From Clostridia bacterium (GTDB lineage: Bacteria; Bacillota; Clostridia; Oscillospirales; CAG-272): a DNA stretch of 64,000 nucleotides. The translations under genes were made by a program, and so were the position numbers. Positions 32,196-40,855 of this stretch are shown in pieces. Position 1 is the stretch's first letter, and every line of letters starts with the position of its first letter. Below the pieces are notes generated by a model, which searched no databases, was not told the DNA's origin, and worked only from the letters and a program-made list of their open reading frames with translations. The stretch lies in contig JAFSRI010000038.1 of assembly GCA_017446155.1 (NCBI GenBank), positions 1 through 64,000 on the forward strand, read 5' to 3'.

Positions 32196-32259
32196 GTGGA
32201 AAAGAATGTTGAAAGCGTGGAAAAACATTTGTATAAAATGGTTTTTAAAAAGTGGAAAA
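32196..32259 (+). repeat. Three GTGGAAAA repeats upstream of dnaD
   Basis: TGTGGAAAA (32196-32204), CGTGGAAAA (32217-32225) and AGTGGAAAA (32251-32259) lie in the same orientation. The first differs by one base from TGTGGATAA, the complement of the DnaA box. A hairpin TTTTCAACA-ATC-TGTTGAAAA lies upstream at about 32119-32139. They could be weak DnaA sites or an origin-like iteron cluster. The rest of the gap (32088-32334) is AT-rich with nothing else seen. Confidence 0.4.
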
Positions 32260-32334
32260 CTTTTCAAATGACAACGCGATGAACATTTACAGTAAATTAT
32301 ATTTACATATAGTTTTGAATATGGAGTTTAACAA

Positions 32335-33312
32335 ATGAAAGTGGAATTTCTGTATGGGACGGCGGTGATAACGCTCCCTGCCGACGTGAAAAAACACATA
32401 CCGCGTGCTTCTCAAAATGATTTGCGTGTGCTTGTAGCTTTGGCCGCGGGCGCCGCCGCAAGCGCGGATGCGCTTGCGCGGGCGTGCGACATATCGGTGG
32501 GCGAAGTTACTGCGTCGCTTGCATTTTGGCGCGGGGCGGGGATAATCAAAACAACGGACTACGTCGCGCCGCCCGCCGCGTCGGCAGAGCCGACGGCGGC
32601 GCCCGCGGCAGCAAACGAGCCTGCGCCGTATCAAATGACAGGCGAAGAGATTGAACGCATCTGTTCGGAGCATCAAGATTTAAAGAGCACGCTTGATAAA
32701 TGTCAACAACTTTACGGGAAAGTATTTACATATTCCGAGGCGAGCGTAGTTGTTTATTTATATGATCACCTCCGCCTTGATTGCGAATACATTTTGCTTT
32801 TATGCCAATATTGTGTAAATCATGGACAAAAGTCTTTGAGATATTTTGAAAAGACAGCACTTGCGTTGTATGATAAAGGAATTGACAGTGTTGAAAAACT
32901 CGACGATTATATATCAAACGAGTCAAAACGCGCTGAACTGGAATATAAAGTAAGAAAACTTTTCGGCTTTGGAGAAAGGGCGCTTACGTCAAAAGAAAAA
33001 GAACATCTTAACACTTGGGCAAACGAGTGGAATATTTCGTTTGAACTCGTTGAGGCGGGATATGAACGCATGATGGCGAATATTTCGGAGCCGAAGATTC
33101 ATTATGAAAATAAGATACTGAAAGCATGGCATGACGCGGGTATTAACACGGTTGATGAAATAAACGAAAAAGATCTGCCGAAGAGCGAAAAGAAATCGTC
33201 GTCAAAGCAGACGATGTCGTCGCCGGGATTTGATATAGACGAGTTTTTTAAACTCGCTGTAGAGCGCGGTAAAAACGGTGCGGATGAAAACAATAACGGA
33301 GAAAACAAATGA
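32335..33312 (+). CDS. DnaD-domain replication protein
   Basis: A 325-aa replication-initiation protein. N-terminal winged helix (SQNDLRVLVALAAGAA and ISVGEVTASLAFWRGAGII, residues 30-75), an Ala/Pro/Glu-rich linker (about 80-105) encoded by GC-rich palindromic DNA, then the C-terminal DnaD (DDBH2) domain with RKLFGFGERALTSKEKEHLNTWANEW, YERMMANISEPKIHYENKILKAWHDAGI near residues 220-280. The family recruits the helicase loader to the origin. GGAG lies 8 bases before the ATG and the stop overlaps the dnaC-like gene by 4 bases, the normal pairing. Confidence 0.88.
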   Translation: MKVEFLYGTAVITLPADVKKHIPRASQNDLRVLVALAAGAAASADALARACDISVGEVTASLAFWRGAGIIKTTDYVAPPAASAEPTAAPAAANEPAPYQMTGEEIERICSEHQDLKSTLDKCQQLYGKVFTYSEASVVVYLYDHLRLDCEYILLLCQYCVNHGQKSLRYFEKTALALYDKGIDSVEKLDDYISNESKRAELEYKVRKLFGFGERALTSKEKEHLNTWANEWNISFELVEAGYERMMANISEPKIHYENKILKAWHDAGINTVDEINEKDLPKSEKKSSSKQTMSSPGFDIDEFFKLAVERGKNGADENNNGENK

Positions 33313-34277
33313 GCAGAAACGAAAACGAACAAAGCGAAATAATTCACGCGTTCAGAGAAAAGAGCGCACGCGCAAGAGCGGACGCCGAGGCGCGCCGCGC
33401 GGAAGTTGACGCAAAATTTCCCGAAATAGCAAGGATAGACGAAACGCTTCAAGCCACGGGACTGAGAATATTGCTTGCCGCGACAAAGGGCGAGGGAGAT
33501 ATTAAAAAGCGGATAGCGCAACTTAAAGAAACGAACGACGAGTTGCTTGCTGCAAGAGGAGAGATACTCAGATCAAACGGATACCCCGAGGATTACAGCG
33601 ATGTTCATTATGAATGCGAAAAGTGCTCGGACTCCGGCTTTTTGCCCGACGGAAAAATGTGCGACTGCCTTAAAAGAACTATTGCGCGCTCCGGTTTTGA
33701 ACGTTGCGGAATAGCAAAACTCGTCGAGAAGCAGAACTTCGATTCGTTCGATCTCGGCTATTATACCGGTTCGGCGAGAGAAAACATGGAAGGGGTGCTT
33801 CGCATCTGCCGTTCGTATGCGGAAAAGTTTAACGGAGAAGAGATGCAAAACCTTATTTTCATCGGCAAGACGGGACTTGGCAAAACGCATCTTTCATCGG
33901 CAATCGCAAAAGAAGTGATAGAACGCGGATATGACGTTATATATGAAAGTGCGCAGAACATAATCTCCGATTTTGAAAAAGAGAAGTTCTCGCGCTATGA
34001 TGCGGACCTTCCCGATACGAAGAAATATTTTGATTGCGATTTGCTCATAATTGACGATCTCGGCACGGAGATGACGACACAGTTTACTGTTTCTTGTCTG
34101 TATAACCTTATAAACACACGGTTAATAAACGAAAAGAGCATGATAATAAGCACAAACATCGAACGGCAAGAGTTGCTTGAACGCTATTCCGACAGGATAA
34201 CGTCGCGTCTTTTCGGAGAGTTTATAATTTGTGTTTTTGAAGGCACAGACATAAGAGCAAGCAAACTCAGAAGATAG
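33309..34277 (+). CDS. DnaC/DnaI-like helicase-loader ATPase
   Basis: A 322-aa AAA+ ATPase loading the replicative helicase. N-terminal coiled-coil-like region to about 90, a zinc-binding CEKCSDSGFLPDGKMCDC block near residue 105, then the ATPase: Walker A GKTGLGKTH near 187, Walker B LLIIDDLG near 245, sensor I ISTN near 283 and an Arg finger in SRLFGE. DnaI of Bacillus has the same arrangement. It is coupled with dnaD (ATGA) and followed by a terminator. Confidence 0.92.
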   Translation: MSRNENEQSEIIHAFREKSARARADAEARRAEVDAKFPEIARIDETLQATGLRILLAATKGEGDIKKRIAQLKETNDELLAARGEILRSNGYPEDYSDVHYECEKCSDSGFLPDGKMCDCLKRTIARSGFERCGIAKLVEKQNFDSFDLGYYTGSARENMEGVLRICRSYAEKFNGEEMQNLIFIGKTGLGKTHLSSAIAKEVIERGYDVIYESAQNIISDFEKEKFSRYDADLPDTKKYFDCDLLIIDDLGTEMTTQFTVSCLYNLINTRLINEKSMIISTNIERQELLERYSDRITSRLFGEFIICVFEGTDIRASKLRR

Positions 34278-34306
34278 CGGGGAACATCATAACAGAAGCA
34301 TTTTTT

Positions 34307-34340
34307 AGGCACAAATCAATTTGGTTTGTGCCTTATTTTT
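34307..34340 (+). terminator. Terminator after the dnaD-dnaC pair
   Basis: AGGCACAAA pairs with TTTGTGCCT across a 9-base loop and is followed by TATTTTT. Confidence 0.7.
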
Positions 34341-34392
34341 GTTCGTGACCGCGTCAATCACAAATTAGAAAAATCCGATGCTCTGATAACGG

Positions 34393-34419
34393 AAAAAGCC
34401 CGGCATAACCGAGCTTTTT
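34393..34419 (-). terminator. Terminator of yifB
   Basis: On the minus strand AAAAAGCTCGG-TTATG-CCGGGCTTTTT, a few bases after the yifB stop at 34426. Confidence 0.8.
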
Positions 34420-34425
34420 CTATGT

Positions 34426-35964
34426 TTATTGCCAATATTTTCTGTCGAGAGATCGAAACTGAATTGCTTCGGCTACGTGCGGTGCTTTTATCGTTTCGCT
34501 TTCGGCTAAGTCTGCTATCGTTCTTGCAACTCTCAATATTCTGTCATAACCGCGTGCTGAAAGTCCGAGCCGGTCAAATGCTTTTTTAAGCAGATCTTTT
34601 GCGGCGTCGTCGAGCGTGCAGTATTTTCGTATCTGTGCCGATGAAAGCTGGGCGTTGCAGAAAAGATTATCTTCATTTTCATATCTTTTTGCGGCGAAAT
34701 TCCTCCCGCGGTTGACTTTTTCGGCTATCATGGCTGATGTCACGGGAGATTGAGTTTGATCGGACACCTCGTCGTAGCTAAGCGACGGCATTTCGATTTG
34801 AATGTCAATACGGTCGAGGAGCGGCCCGCTTATTTTTGCAAGATAGCGCTTAATATCCGATTGCGAACATGTACACTGCTTTGTCGGGTGGCCGTAATAG
34901 CCGCATTTGCATGGGTTCATTGCACACACAAGCATAAAGTCCGCCGGGAAAGTTATCTTGCCGCCTACGCGGGTTATCGTCACTTTGTTATCTTCTATCG
35001 GCTGTCGGAGAACCTCCATCGAGTCGCGCGAAAATTCAGGCAGTTCGTCGAGAAACAGCACGCCGTTGTGTGCCAATGAGATCTCGCCCGGCATAGGTAT
35101 TCTGCCTCCGCCCGCCAGCCCTGCGCTTGACATTGTGTGATGCGGCGAGCGAAACGGACGATCTGTCATAAGAGGCGCGTCGGGCGGAAGCGTTCCCGCG
35201 ACGGAATGAATTTTTGTCGTTTCGATAGCTTCTTCAAACGTCATGTCGGGCAGTATCGTCGGTATGCGCTTGGCAAGCATGCTCTTGCCCGTTCCGGGAG
35301 GACCGATAAGCAGAACGTTATGACCTCCCGCACATGCGACTTCCAGCGCGCGTTTGGCTCTTTCCTGACCTTTGACGTCTGCAAAATCAAGCCCGATATA
35401 TTTTTTTCTCATTTTAAATTTCGATTCGTCAAACGTGACCGGCGTAATTTTTTCTCTGCGGCAAAGGTGGCTTACAAGCTGTGCGACGTTATCGACGGGA
35501 TAAACCTCAATGCCCGACACTGCCGACGCTTCCTCGGCATTCTTTGCTGCGACGAAAAATTTTTCTATCCCAGCCTCTTTTGCCGCAAGGCACATCGACA
35601 GCGCTCCGCAAACGGGGCGAACGTCGCCGGATAGGGAAAGCTCCCCGAGAAAACACGAGTCTGAAAAATCATCTTCACCCAAGATTCCCGCGCATTTCAG
35701 CACCGACAACAACATAGCCAAGTCATATCCGGAGCCTTCTTTTTTCTTGTCTGCCGGAGCAAGATTGAGTGTGATGTCAGCCTCGGGAAACATAAATCCG
35801 CTGTTAATTGCCGCGGCTTTTATGCGCTCTTTCGATTCTTTTATGGCGGCGTCCGGCAAGCCGACTATCTCAAACTCGGGCAAGCGGTCCTGGGCGTCAC
35901 ATTCAACCGTTACAATGTATCCGTCGATGCCTGTCAATCCTGCACTGAAAATTTTGGAAAGCAT
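34426..35964 (-). CDS. YifB/ComM-family magnesium-chelatase-like ATPase
   Basis: A 512-aa AAA+ ATPase of the YifB/ComM family, linked in other bacteria to branch migration during natural transformation; in Clostridia its role is unclear. N-terminal Lon-S5-like domain (residues 1-165; [17 protein letters not shown]), then the Mg-chelatase-type ATPase with Walker [12 protein letters not shown] near 221, FLDELPEF as Walker B near 302, and a C-terminal helical domain with [20 protein letters not shown] zinc-like [10 protein letters not shown]... block is near 354. CAGGAG lies before the ATG. Complete, with family-normal length. Confidence 0.95.
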   Translation of the reverse strand: MLSKIFSAGLTGIDGYIVTVECDAQDRLPEFEIVGLPDAAIKESKERIKAAAINSGFMFPEADITLNLAPADKKKEGSGYDLAMLLSVLKCAGILGEDDFSDSCFLGELSLSGDVRPVCGALSMCLAAKEAGIEKFFVAAKNAEEASAVSGIEVYPVDNVAQLVSHLCRREKITPVTFDESKFKMRKKYIGLDFADVKGQERAKRALEVACAGGHNVLLIGPPGTGKSMLAKRIPTILPDMTFEEAIETTKIHSVAGTLPPDAPLMTDRPFRSPHHTMSSAGLAGGGRIPMPGEISLAHNGVLFLDELPEFSRDSMEVLRQPIEDNKVTITRVGGKITFPADFMLVCAMNPCKCGYYGHPTKQCTCSQSDIKRYLAKISGPLLDRIDIQIEMPSLSYDEVSDQTQSPVTSAMIAEKVNRGRNFAAKRYENEDNLFCNAQLSSAQIRKYCTLDDAAKDLLKKAFDRLGLSARGYDRILRVARTIADLAESETIKAPHVAEAIQFRSLDRKYWQ

Positions 35965-35989
35965 ATCTACTCCTGAAACTTTTTTCTTT

Positions 35990-36018
35990 ATTTTACACTA
36001 AAAAATACTATTAGGCAA
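35990..36018 (-). promoter_or_regulatory. Promoter of yifB
   Basis: On the minus strand TTGCCT (36018-36013), 17 bp, TAAAAT (35995-35990). Confidence 0.6.
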
Positions 36019-36193
36019 TACTTTTTGCGTGAAAAAAGGAAAAAAACGAAATCACATAACGCTATGGCTCGCTTTGCCACGACCGACGTCGATTATCTTC
36101 GGAAAACCGCGTTTTATAAACTTGTATAAAAACATGATCGGCTTTTTGCAGCCTTGATTTTTCTTTTTTTGGGTAAAACGGATTTTTTTTGAA

Positions 36194-36199
36194 TATAAT
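36194..36199 (+). promoter_or_regulatory. -10 box of clpC
   Basis: TATAAT 30 bases before the clpC start. No convincing -35 lies 17 bp upstream, so an activator or a different sigma factor may be needed. No CtsR-type operator was seen. Confidence 0.35.
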
Positions 36200-36228
36200 C
36201 ACATTGAAAAGAATTATCGGAGGGGAAA

Positions 36229-38640
36229 ATGAGGGGACTTACAGATTCGGCACGCGCCGCTATTTCAAACGCAAATACGGAGGCGGTCGAGCTTTGCAGG
36301 GGATATGTCGGCACGGAGCATTTGTTGCTCGGCATTCTGCGCGAGGAAGAAAGCATTGCCGCAAACATACTGAAAGCTCATGACGTGACGTATTCGGCGA
36401 CGCGCCAGCTTGCCGGAAACGGAGGTGAAAGAGACGTTGCAACGGGAGAGCGCGAAATGACGCCGGGACTGAAAACAGCAATCGAGGACGCCGCTGAGGA
36501 GGCGCGATCACGCGGAAGTGACAGCGTGGGAACCGAGCACTTGCTGTTGGCGCTTATTTCAGAGCGCGAGTCGGCGGCGGTGAGGCTTATTACGCTTCAA
36601 AGCGCAAGCGTTGGTGAAATAAGAAACGATATAACTACGTTTTTTTCGGAAATAAAGGGAGATTCAAAGCCGCGCGGTGCCGACGCAAAGCAAAATTATC
36701 TGCACGACGGGGATTTGGCTACACTGATGTCGTTCGGGGTAGATTTGACGGAGCAGGCGAGAAGAGGAAAACTGCCGAATGTAGTTGGGCGAGATGAGGA
36801 AACCGAGCGTGTGATAAGAATACTTTCAAGAAAGACAAAGAACAATCCTTGTCTTATAGGAGAACCCGGCGTAGGTAAGACGGCGGTTGTTGAGGGGCTA
36901 TGCTGTCGAATAGCCGATGGCAGAGTGCCGCAAAGCCTTTCGGGCAAGAGCATTATAATGCTCGATCTGGGGGCTATGATAGCGGGCGCAAAATACAGGG
37001 GAGAATTTGAAGAACGACTGAAAAAAATAATGAACGAGGTGGCGAAAAACGATTCGGTTATACTGTTTATCGACGAACTTCACACGATAGTAGGCGCGGG
37101 GGCGGCGGAAGGTGCCGTTGACGCGGCGAATATATTAAAGCCGGCGCTTGCAAGGGGAGAATTGCGCGTAATAGGCGCGACGACGATTGAGGAATACAGA
37201 CGGCATATAGAAAAAGATGCGGCGCTCGAAAGACGATTTCAACCTGTATTGGTGGAAGAACCGTCACGCGAGAAAGCGGAAGAAATTCTTTTTGCACTCA
37301 GGTCGCAATATCAAGAGCATCACGGAGTAATAATTACAGACGATGCGATAAAGGCGGCGGTTAGATTATCCGCAAGATATTTGACGGATAGATTCTTACC
37401 TGACAAGGCGATAGATCTGATCGATGAAGCGGCGGCTGAAAAGCGAACGAAAATTTCCGAACTTCCGGATGATATAAAGCGGTTGCAAGGTGAGGTAAAT
37501 TTGCTGTGCGCCGAAAGAGAAAACGCTATAACGCGGCGCGATTTTGCTACCGCAGCGAAAATAAGACTTAAACTTACTGACAAACGCGGGGAACTATCGG
37601 AACTTATGCGCGGATATGAGGATGAAAAACGTGAGGCGATGTCGAAGATAACCGAGGATGATATAGCAAAAGTGCTTGAATCGTGGACGCATATCTCGGT
37701 AAGCCGTTTGCTCGACGACGAAACGCGACGGCTTGCGACGCTTGACGACGAAATAAAAAAACGGGTCATCGGTCAGGATGACGCCGTAAAATCGCTTACT
37801 CGCGCGATACGGCGCGGAAGAACCGGCATGAGCGACCCTATGCGCCCTATATGTTCGCTGATATTCGCAGGACCGACGGGCGTTGGAAAGAGCGAGCTTG
37901 CAAAGGCTGTGGCTGAGGTGTTGTTCGGTTCGGAGGATGCGATGATACGGCTTGACATGTCAGAGTATATGGACAAATACAGCTCGTCGAAAATGATAGG
38001 TTCTCCGCCGGGATACGTCGGATACGACGAGGGCGGACAGTTGACCGATAAAATTAGGCGAAAGCCGTATTGCATAATTCTTTTCGACGAAATCGAAAAG
38101 GCGCACCCGGATATATTTAATTTGCTTCTGCAAATTTTAGAGGACGGCAGACTGACGGATTCGCAGGGAAGAGTGGCGGATTTTCGCAATTCTGTAATAA
38201 TCATGACGAGCAATCTCGGATATGAAAACCAGTCACGACGCGCGGGCTTTTCGGGCGAAAAAGAAAGCGAGCGGCGAAAAGAAGAGGTGAGAATAGCCGT
38301 AAAAACGGCGTTTAAGCCGGAATTTATAAACAGGATAGATGAAATTATAGTGTTTGACGTTCTTGATGAAACGGCGTTGAGGCAAATAACGGGAAAATTT
38401 TTAAACGGCATTGCCGAGCGCGCGAAAAATATCGGCGTGAAACTCTCTTTTGACGCTTCCGTGGCCGATCTTATTATATCGGAAAACGATGAAAAATACG
38501 GCGCAAGGCCGCTCCGACGCGCAGTGAGCAGATTTGTTGAAGATTCGTTTTCAAACGAAATGATAATGGGAAATATTCGAGCCGGAATGAAAGTGAAAGC
38601 GTTTGCCGACGGTGAAAAAGTCATTTACAAAACCGAATAA
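36229..38640 (+). CDS. clpC: ATP-dependent Clp protease ATP-binding subunit ClpC
   Basis: An 803-aa Hsp100 unfoldase that feeds proteins to ClpP. Two N-terminal Clp repeats (about 1-145, each with [12 protein letters not shown]-type text), AAA-1 with Walker [10 protein letters not shown] near 215 and pore loop KYRGEF, a UVR-type coiled coil ([18 protein letters not shown] near 440), and AAA-2 with GPTGVGKSE near 545, pore [12 protein letters not shown] loop in RRAGFSGE near 683 probably contacts ClpP. It lacks the usual ctsR-mcsA-mcsB neighbours and stands alone, with GGAGGGG before its ATG. Confidence 0.94.
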   Translation: MRGLTDSARAAISNANTEAVELCRGYVGTEHLLLGILREEESIAANILKAHDVTYSATRQLAGNGGERDVATGEREMTPGLKTAIEDAAEEARSRGSDSVGTEHLLLALISERESAAVRLITLQSASVGEIRNDITTFFSEIKGDSKPRGADAKQNYLHDGDLATLMSFGVDLTEQARRGKLPNVVGRDEETERVIRILSRKTKNNPCLIGEPGVGKTAVVEGLCCRIADGRVPQSLSGKSIIMLDLGAMIAGAKYRGEFEERLKKIMNEVAKNDSVILFIDELHTIVGAGAAEGAVDAANILKPALARGELRVIGATTIEEYRRHIEKDAALERRFQPVLVEEPSREKAEEILFALRSQYQEHHGVIITDDAIKAAVRLSARYLTDRFLPDKAIDLIDEAAAEKRTKISELPDDIKRLQGEVNLLCAERENAITRRDFATAAKIRLKLTDKRGELSELMRGYEDEKREAMSKITEDDIAKVLESWTHISVSRLLDDETRRLATLDDEIKKRVIGQDDAVKSLTRAIRRGRTGMSDPMRPICSLIFAGPTGVGKSELAKAVAEVLFGSEDAMIRLDMSEYMDKYSSSKMIGSPPGYVGYDEGGQLTDKIRRKPYCIILFDEIEKAHPDIFNLLLQILEDGRLTDSQGRVADFRNSVIIMTSNLGYENQSRRAGFSGEKESERRKEEVRIAVKTAFKPEFINRIDEIIVFDVLDETALRQITGKFLNGIAERAKNIGVKLSFDASVADLIISENDEKYGARPLRRAVSRFVEDSFSNEMIMGNIRAGMKVKAFADGEKVIYKTE

Positions 38641-38641
38641 A

Positions 38642-38670
38642 AAACCGCTCCGCTTCGGCGGGGCTGTTTT
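38642..38670 (+). terminator. Weak terminator of clpC
   Basis: AACCGC-TCCGCTTCGG-CGGGGCTGTTTT. The stem is imperfect but the position right after the stop fits. Confidence 0.5.
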
Positions 38671-38712
38671 GATATTAAAACAATATTTTGTCTTTACATC
38701 ATACTTTCATGC

Positions 38713-38741
38713 TTGACCTTGCCTTTTTGTTGTGATAAAAT
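38713..38741 (+). promoter_or_regulatory. Promoter of udk
   Basis: TTGACC (38713-38718), a 17-bp spacer, TAAAAT (38736-38741), about 40 bases before the start. Confidence 0.6.
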
Positions 38742-38781
38742 ATTTTTTTGAAGGAACACTTTGAAGCGTTTGGAGGGAAGT

Positions 38782-39399
38782 ATGAAAAAAGTATTGACGG
38801 TAGGGATTGCAGGCGGCTCGGGGAGCGGTAAAAGCACGATAACAGATATTTTGAGGAAAAGATTTTCAAACAGCGTAGCCGTTATAAACCACGATGATTA
38901 TTATAAGGCGCATCATAATTTAAGCTATGAGGAACGCTCGAAAACAAACTATGACAGTCCGGACGCTTTTGACACGTCGCTTATGGTTGAACATTTGCAC
39001 AAATTGCAGAACTTTGAGGCGGTCGATTGCCCGGTATACGATTATATGATACATGACAGAAGCGATAAAACTCGCCGTATTGAGCCTGCCGAGGTATTGC
39101 TAATCGACGGAATACTCGTGTTGGCGGAACCGGAACTTCGCGAATGTATGGATATAAAACTGTTCGTAGACACCGACGCCGATATTCGCATACTTCGCAG
39201 AATCAAACGCGACGTTCAGCAGCGCAAAAGAACGCTTGATTCGGTAATAAATCAATATCTTACCACTGTAAAACCCATGCATGAAGCATACGTCGAGCCA
39301 AGCAAGAAATTTGCCGATATTATAATTCCGGAGGGAGGGTATAACCTGATTGCAATGGAAATTGTGGAACAGAGGATACTTTCTCATCTGAAAAAATAA
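38782..39399 (+). CDS. udk: Uridine kinase
   Basis: A 205-aa kinase that phosphorylates uridine and cytidine to UMP and CMP in pyrimidine salvage. The P-loop GGSGSGKST starts near residue 10, NHDDYYKAH near residue 38 carries the catalytic Asp, the base-recognition part DSPDAFDT follows, and LFVDTDADIRILRRIKRD is the LID region. ATG 38782 is used rather than the upstream TTG because GGAGGG lies 8 bases before it. Single gene with its own promoter and terminator. Confidence 0.92.
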   Translation: MKKVLTVGIAGGSGSGKSTITDILRKRFSNSVAVINHDDYYKAHHNLSYEERSKTNYDSPDAFDTSLMVEHLHKLQNFEAVDCPVYDYMIHDRSDKTRRIEPAEVLLIDGILVLAEPELRECMDIKLFVDTDADIRILRRIKRDVQQRKRTLDSVINQYLTTVKPMHEAYVEPSKKFADIIIPEGGYNLIAMEIVEQRILSHLKK

Positions 39400-39410
39400 A
39401 CGTAATATGC

Positions 39411-39447
39411 AGCAAAAACCTCCGCCGAAAAAGCGGAGGTTTTTGCT
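39411..39447. terminator. Bidirectional terminator between udk and the RHH gene
   Basis: AGCAAAAACCTCCGC (39411-39425) pairs with GCGGAGGTTTTTGCT (39433-39447), a 15-bp perfect stem with T-rich flanks on both strands. Confidence 0.85.
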
Positions 39448-39449
39448 GT

Positions 39450-39617
39450 CTATTTCTTTATATTGATTTTACCATGCTTATTTTCATATTCTTCTATTGC
39501 CTGTCTTATCAATATTAAAATTTGACTGTTAAGACTTCTGCCTTCATAGTCCGAAACAACATGTAATTTATCAAGCATTTCACTGTCTATTCTTATTGAT
39601 ACGCTTTTTATAGCCAT
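39450..39617 (-). CDS. Small ribbon-helix-helix DNA-binding protein
   Basis: A 55-aa Arc-type ribbon-helix-helix protein. SVSIRIDSEMLDKL is the DNA-contacting strand and first helix, GRSLNSQILILIRQAIEEY the second helix. GAGG lies 5 bases before ATG 39617. It faces away from the SLOG gene at 39726, and the shared gap has inverted repeats TGTTTATT / AATAAACA around a TATAAT box. It is most likely the repressor of that divergent gene, of itself or of both (inference). No typical toxin partner is present. Confidence 0.85.
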   Translation of the reverse strand: MAIKSVSIRIDSEMLDKLHVVSDYEGRSLNSQILILIRQAIEEYENKHGKINIKK

Positions 39618-39639
39618 GGTTACCTCAAAATATATTTAA

Positions 39640-39695
39640 TATATGTTTATTTTATATCCGGATTGTGATATAATGTTACAAATAAACACATAATA
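39640..39695. promoter_or_regulatory. Divergent promoter/operator region of the RHH-SLOG pair
   Basis: The gap holds ATATGTTTATT near 39640-39650 and its near-inverse AATAAACACAT near 39683-39693, flanking GATATAATG (TATAAT, 39669-39674). The layout suits a repressor binding on both sides of a promoter. Confidence 0.45.
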
Positions 39696-39725
39696 TATTC
39701 AAAATGTGTTCAATGAGAGGTAAAA

Positions 39726-40055
39726 ATGAGAATAGCAGTTGTGGGCTCACGAAATTTATGTTTTTATGAGTTTGAAAAGTTTTTTCCAAATGAAGAATAT
39801 GAAATTATATCAGGCGGAGCACGGGGTATAGACAGCTGTGTAAAAGAATACGCAAAAAAGAACGATATAATATTTACTGAAAAACTACCTCAGTACAACA
39901 TTTATGGACATGCTGCTCCAATCATAAGAAATCGGATAATTGCAGATCTTTCCGATTTGGTTTTTGCTTTTTGGGACGGAAAAAGCAAAGGGACAAAAAA
40001 TGTAATTGATTATTGTAGAAAAACGAATAAAAAGGTAAAAATAATTTATTTATAA
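39726..40055 (+). CDS. SLOG-fold nucleotide-sensor-like protein
   Basis: A 109-aa protein of the YspA/DUF2493 SLOG group. VVGSRNL near residue 5 and SGGARGIDS near residue 30 are the typical ligand-loop motifs, and LVFAFWDGKSKGTKNVID is the third strand-helix. In other systems SLOG domains bind nucleotide signals or NAD in defence or metabolic switches. The protein is too small for an effector fusion. It is divergent from the RHH gene. GAGAGG before the ATG. Base composition is more AT-rich than in neighbours, which may point to recent arrival. Confidence 0.75.
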   Translation: MRIAVVGSRNLCFYEFEKFFPNEEYEIISGGARGIDSCVKEYAKKNDIIFTEKLPQYNIYGHAAPIIRNRIIADLSDLVFAFWDGKSKGTKNVIDYCRKTNKKVKIIYL

Positions 40056-40083
40056 AAAAACAGCACCTTTAAGGTACTGTTGA

Positions 40084-40159
40084 TGGCGCGCCCGGAGGGA
40101 TTCGAACCCACGACCTACCGGTTCGTAGCCGGGCACTCTATCCACTGAGCTACGGGCGC
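40084..40159 (-). tRNA. tRNA-Arg (anticodon ACG)
   Basis: On the minus strand GCGCCCG opens the acceptor stem. The anticodon loop CTACGAA is flanked by GCCGG/CCGGT, the T-loop is GTTCGAATC and CGGGCGC closes the stem. An encoded G-CCA end is present at 40084-40086. The pairing is complete in all four arms. Confidence 0.95.
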
Positions 40160-40312
40160 ATATTTTTTCGTGCTTTGATATTCTATCACATTTAGCGGAT
40201 GATGTCAACCTTTATTTTGAATTTTTTAATAAAATTTCTTTGTTCTATTGACAAATACAAATGCTGATTATAAAATTAACGTGTTAAAAATCATTTTCAG
40301 AGGGCAATATTT

Positions 40313-40852
40313 ATGCGATTGTTTTTTGCGGTGAATTTTTCTGATGATGAAAAAAATATTTTGCTGAAAAACATAGATGAACTCAAAAAAATATGCTCGC
40401 GCGGGAACTTTACTCATAGGGAAAACCTGCATATTACGCTGGCTTTTTTGGGCGAGGTGGAACGCGCGCGGCTCGGCGCAGTATGCGCCGCCGCGTCGCA
40501 GCTAAGCGCCGCTCCGTTTGATATAACGGTTGAGGGAGCAGGCAACTTCGGAAAGCTCGTTTGGCTGGGTGTTGAGAAAGACGGCGCGAATGAGCTGCGA
40601 CGGCTTGCCTCCGCGCTTCGCGCGGAGTGCCGCGCGCGTAAAATAAATTTTGATGATAAACCTTTTTCTCCTCATTTGACGATATGCCGTCAACCGGAAT
40701 TTTCCGTCGGCATTTCCATTGAAACGTTCAAACCGAACGTTATGCCCGTAACAGCGAAAATAAACTCATTTGAACTTATGGAAAGCATTCGTGTAGACGG
40801 GAAACTGATCTACCGAAAAATATACTCAAAACAACTGAACGGAAAGGATTAA
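40313..40852 (+). CDS. thpR: RNA 2',3'-cyclic phosphodiesterase (ThpR/LigT)
   Basis: A 179-aa 2H-phosphoesterase. The two catalytic His-x-Thr motifs are HITLAFLG near residue 43 and HLTICR near residue 121. The family opens 2',3'-cyclic phosphates in RNA ends; the in vivo role in Clostridia is unclear. AGAGGG lies before the ATG. The central part (about residues 50-105) is markedly GC-rich with small palindromes but stays in frame. It sits 3 bases ahead of the SGNH hydrolase gene, so the two are likely co-transcribed. Confidence 0.92.
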   Translation: MRLFFAVNFSDDEKNILLKNIDELKKICSRGNFTHRENLHITLAFLGEVERARLGAVCAAASQLSAAPFDITVEGAGNFGKLVWLGVEKDGANELRRLASALRAECRARKINFDDKPFSPHLTICRQPEFSVGISIETFKPNVMPVTAKINSFELMESIRVDGKLIYRKIYSKQLNGKD

Positions 40853-40855
40853 AAA

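Noticed and set aside
40600-40635. GC-rich hairpin CTCCGCGC-TTC-GCGCGGAG inside thpR
   Set aside because: It stays in frame within a normal-length thpR and the encoded residues fit the family, so it is not called as an inserted element.
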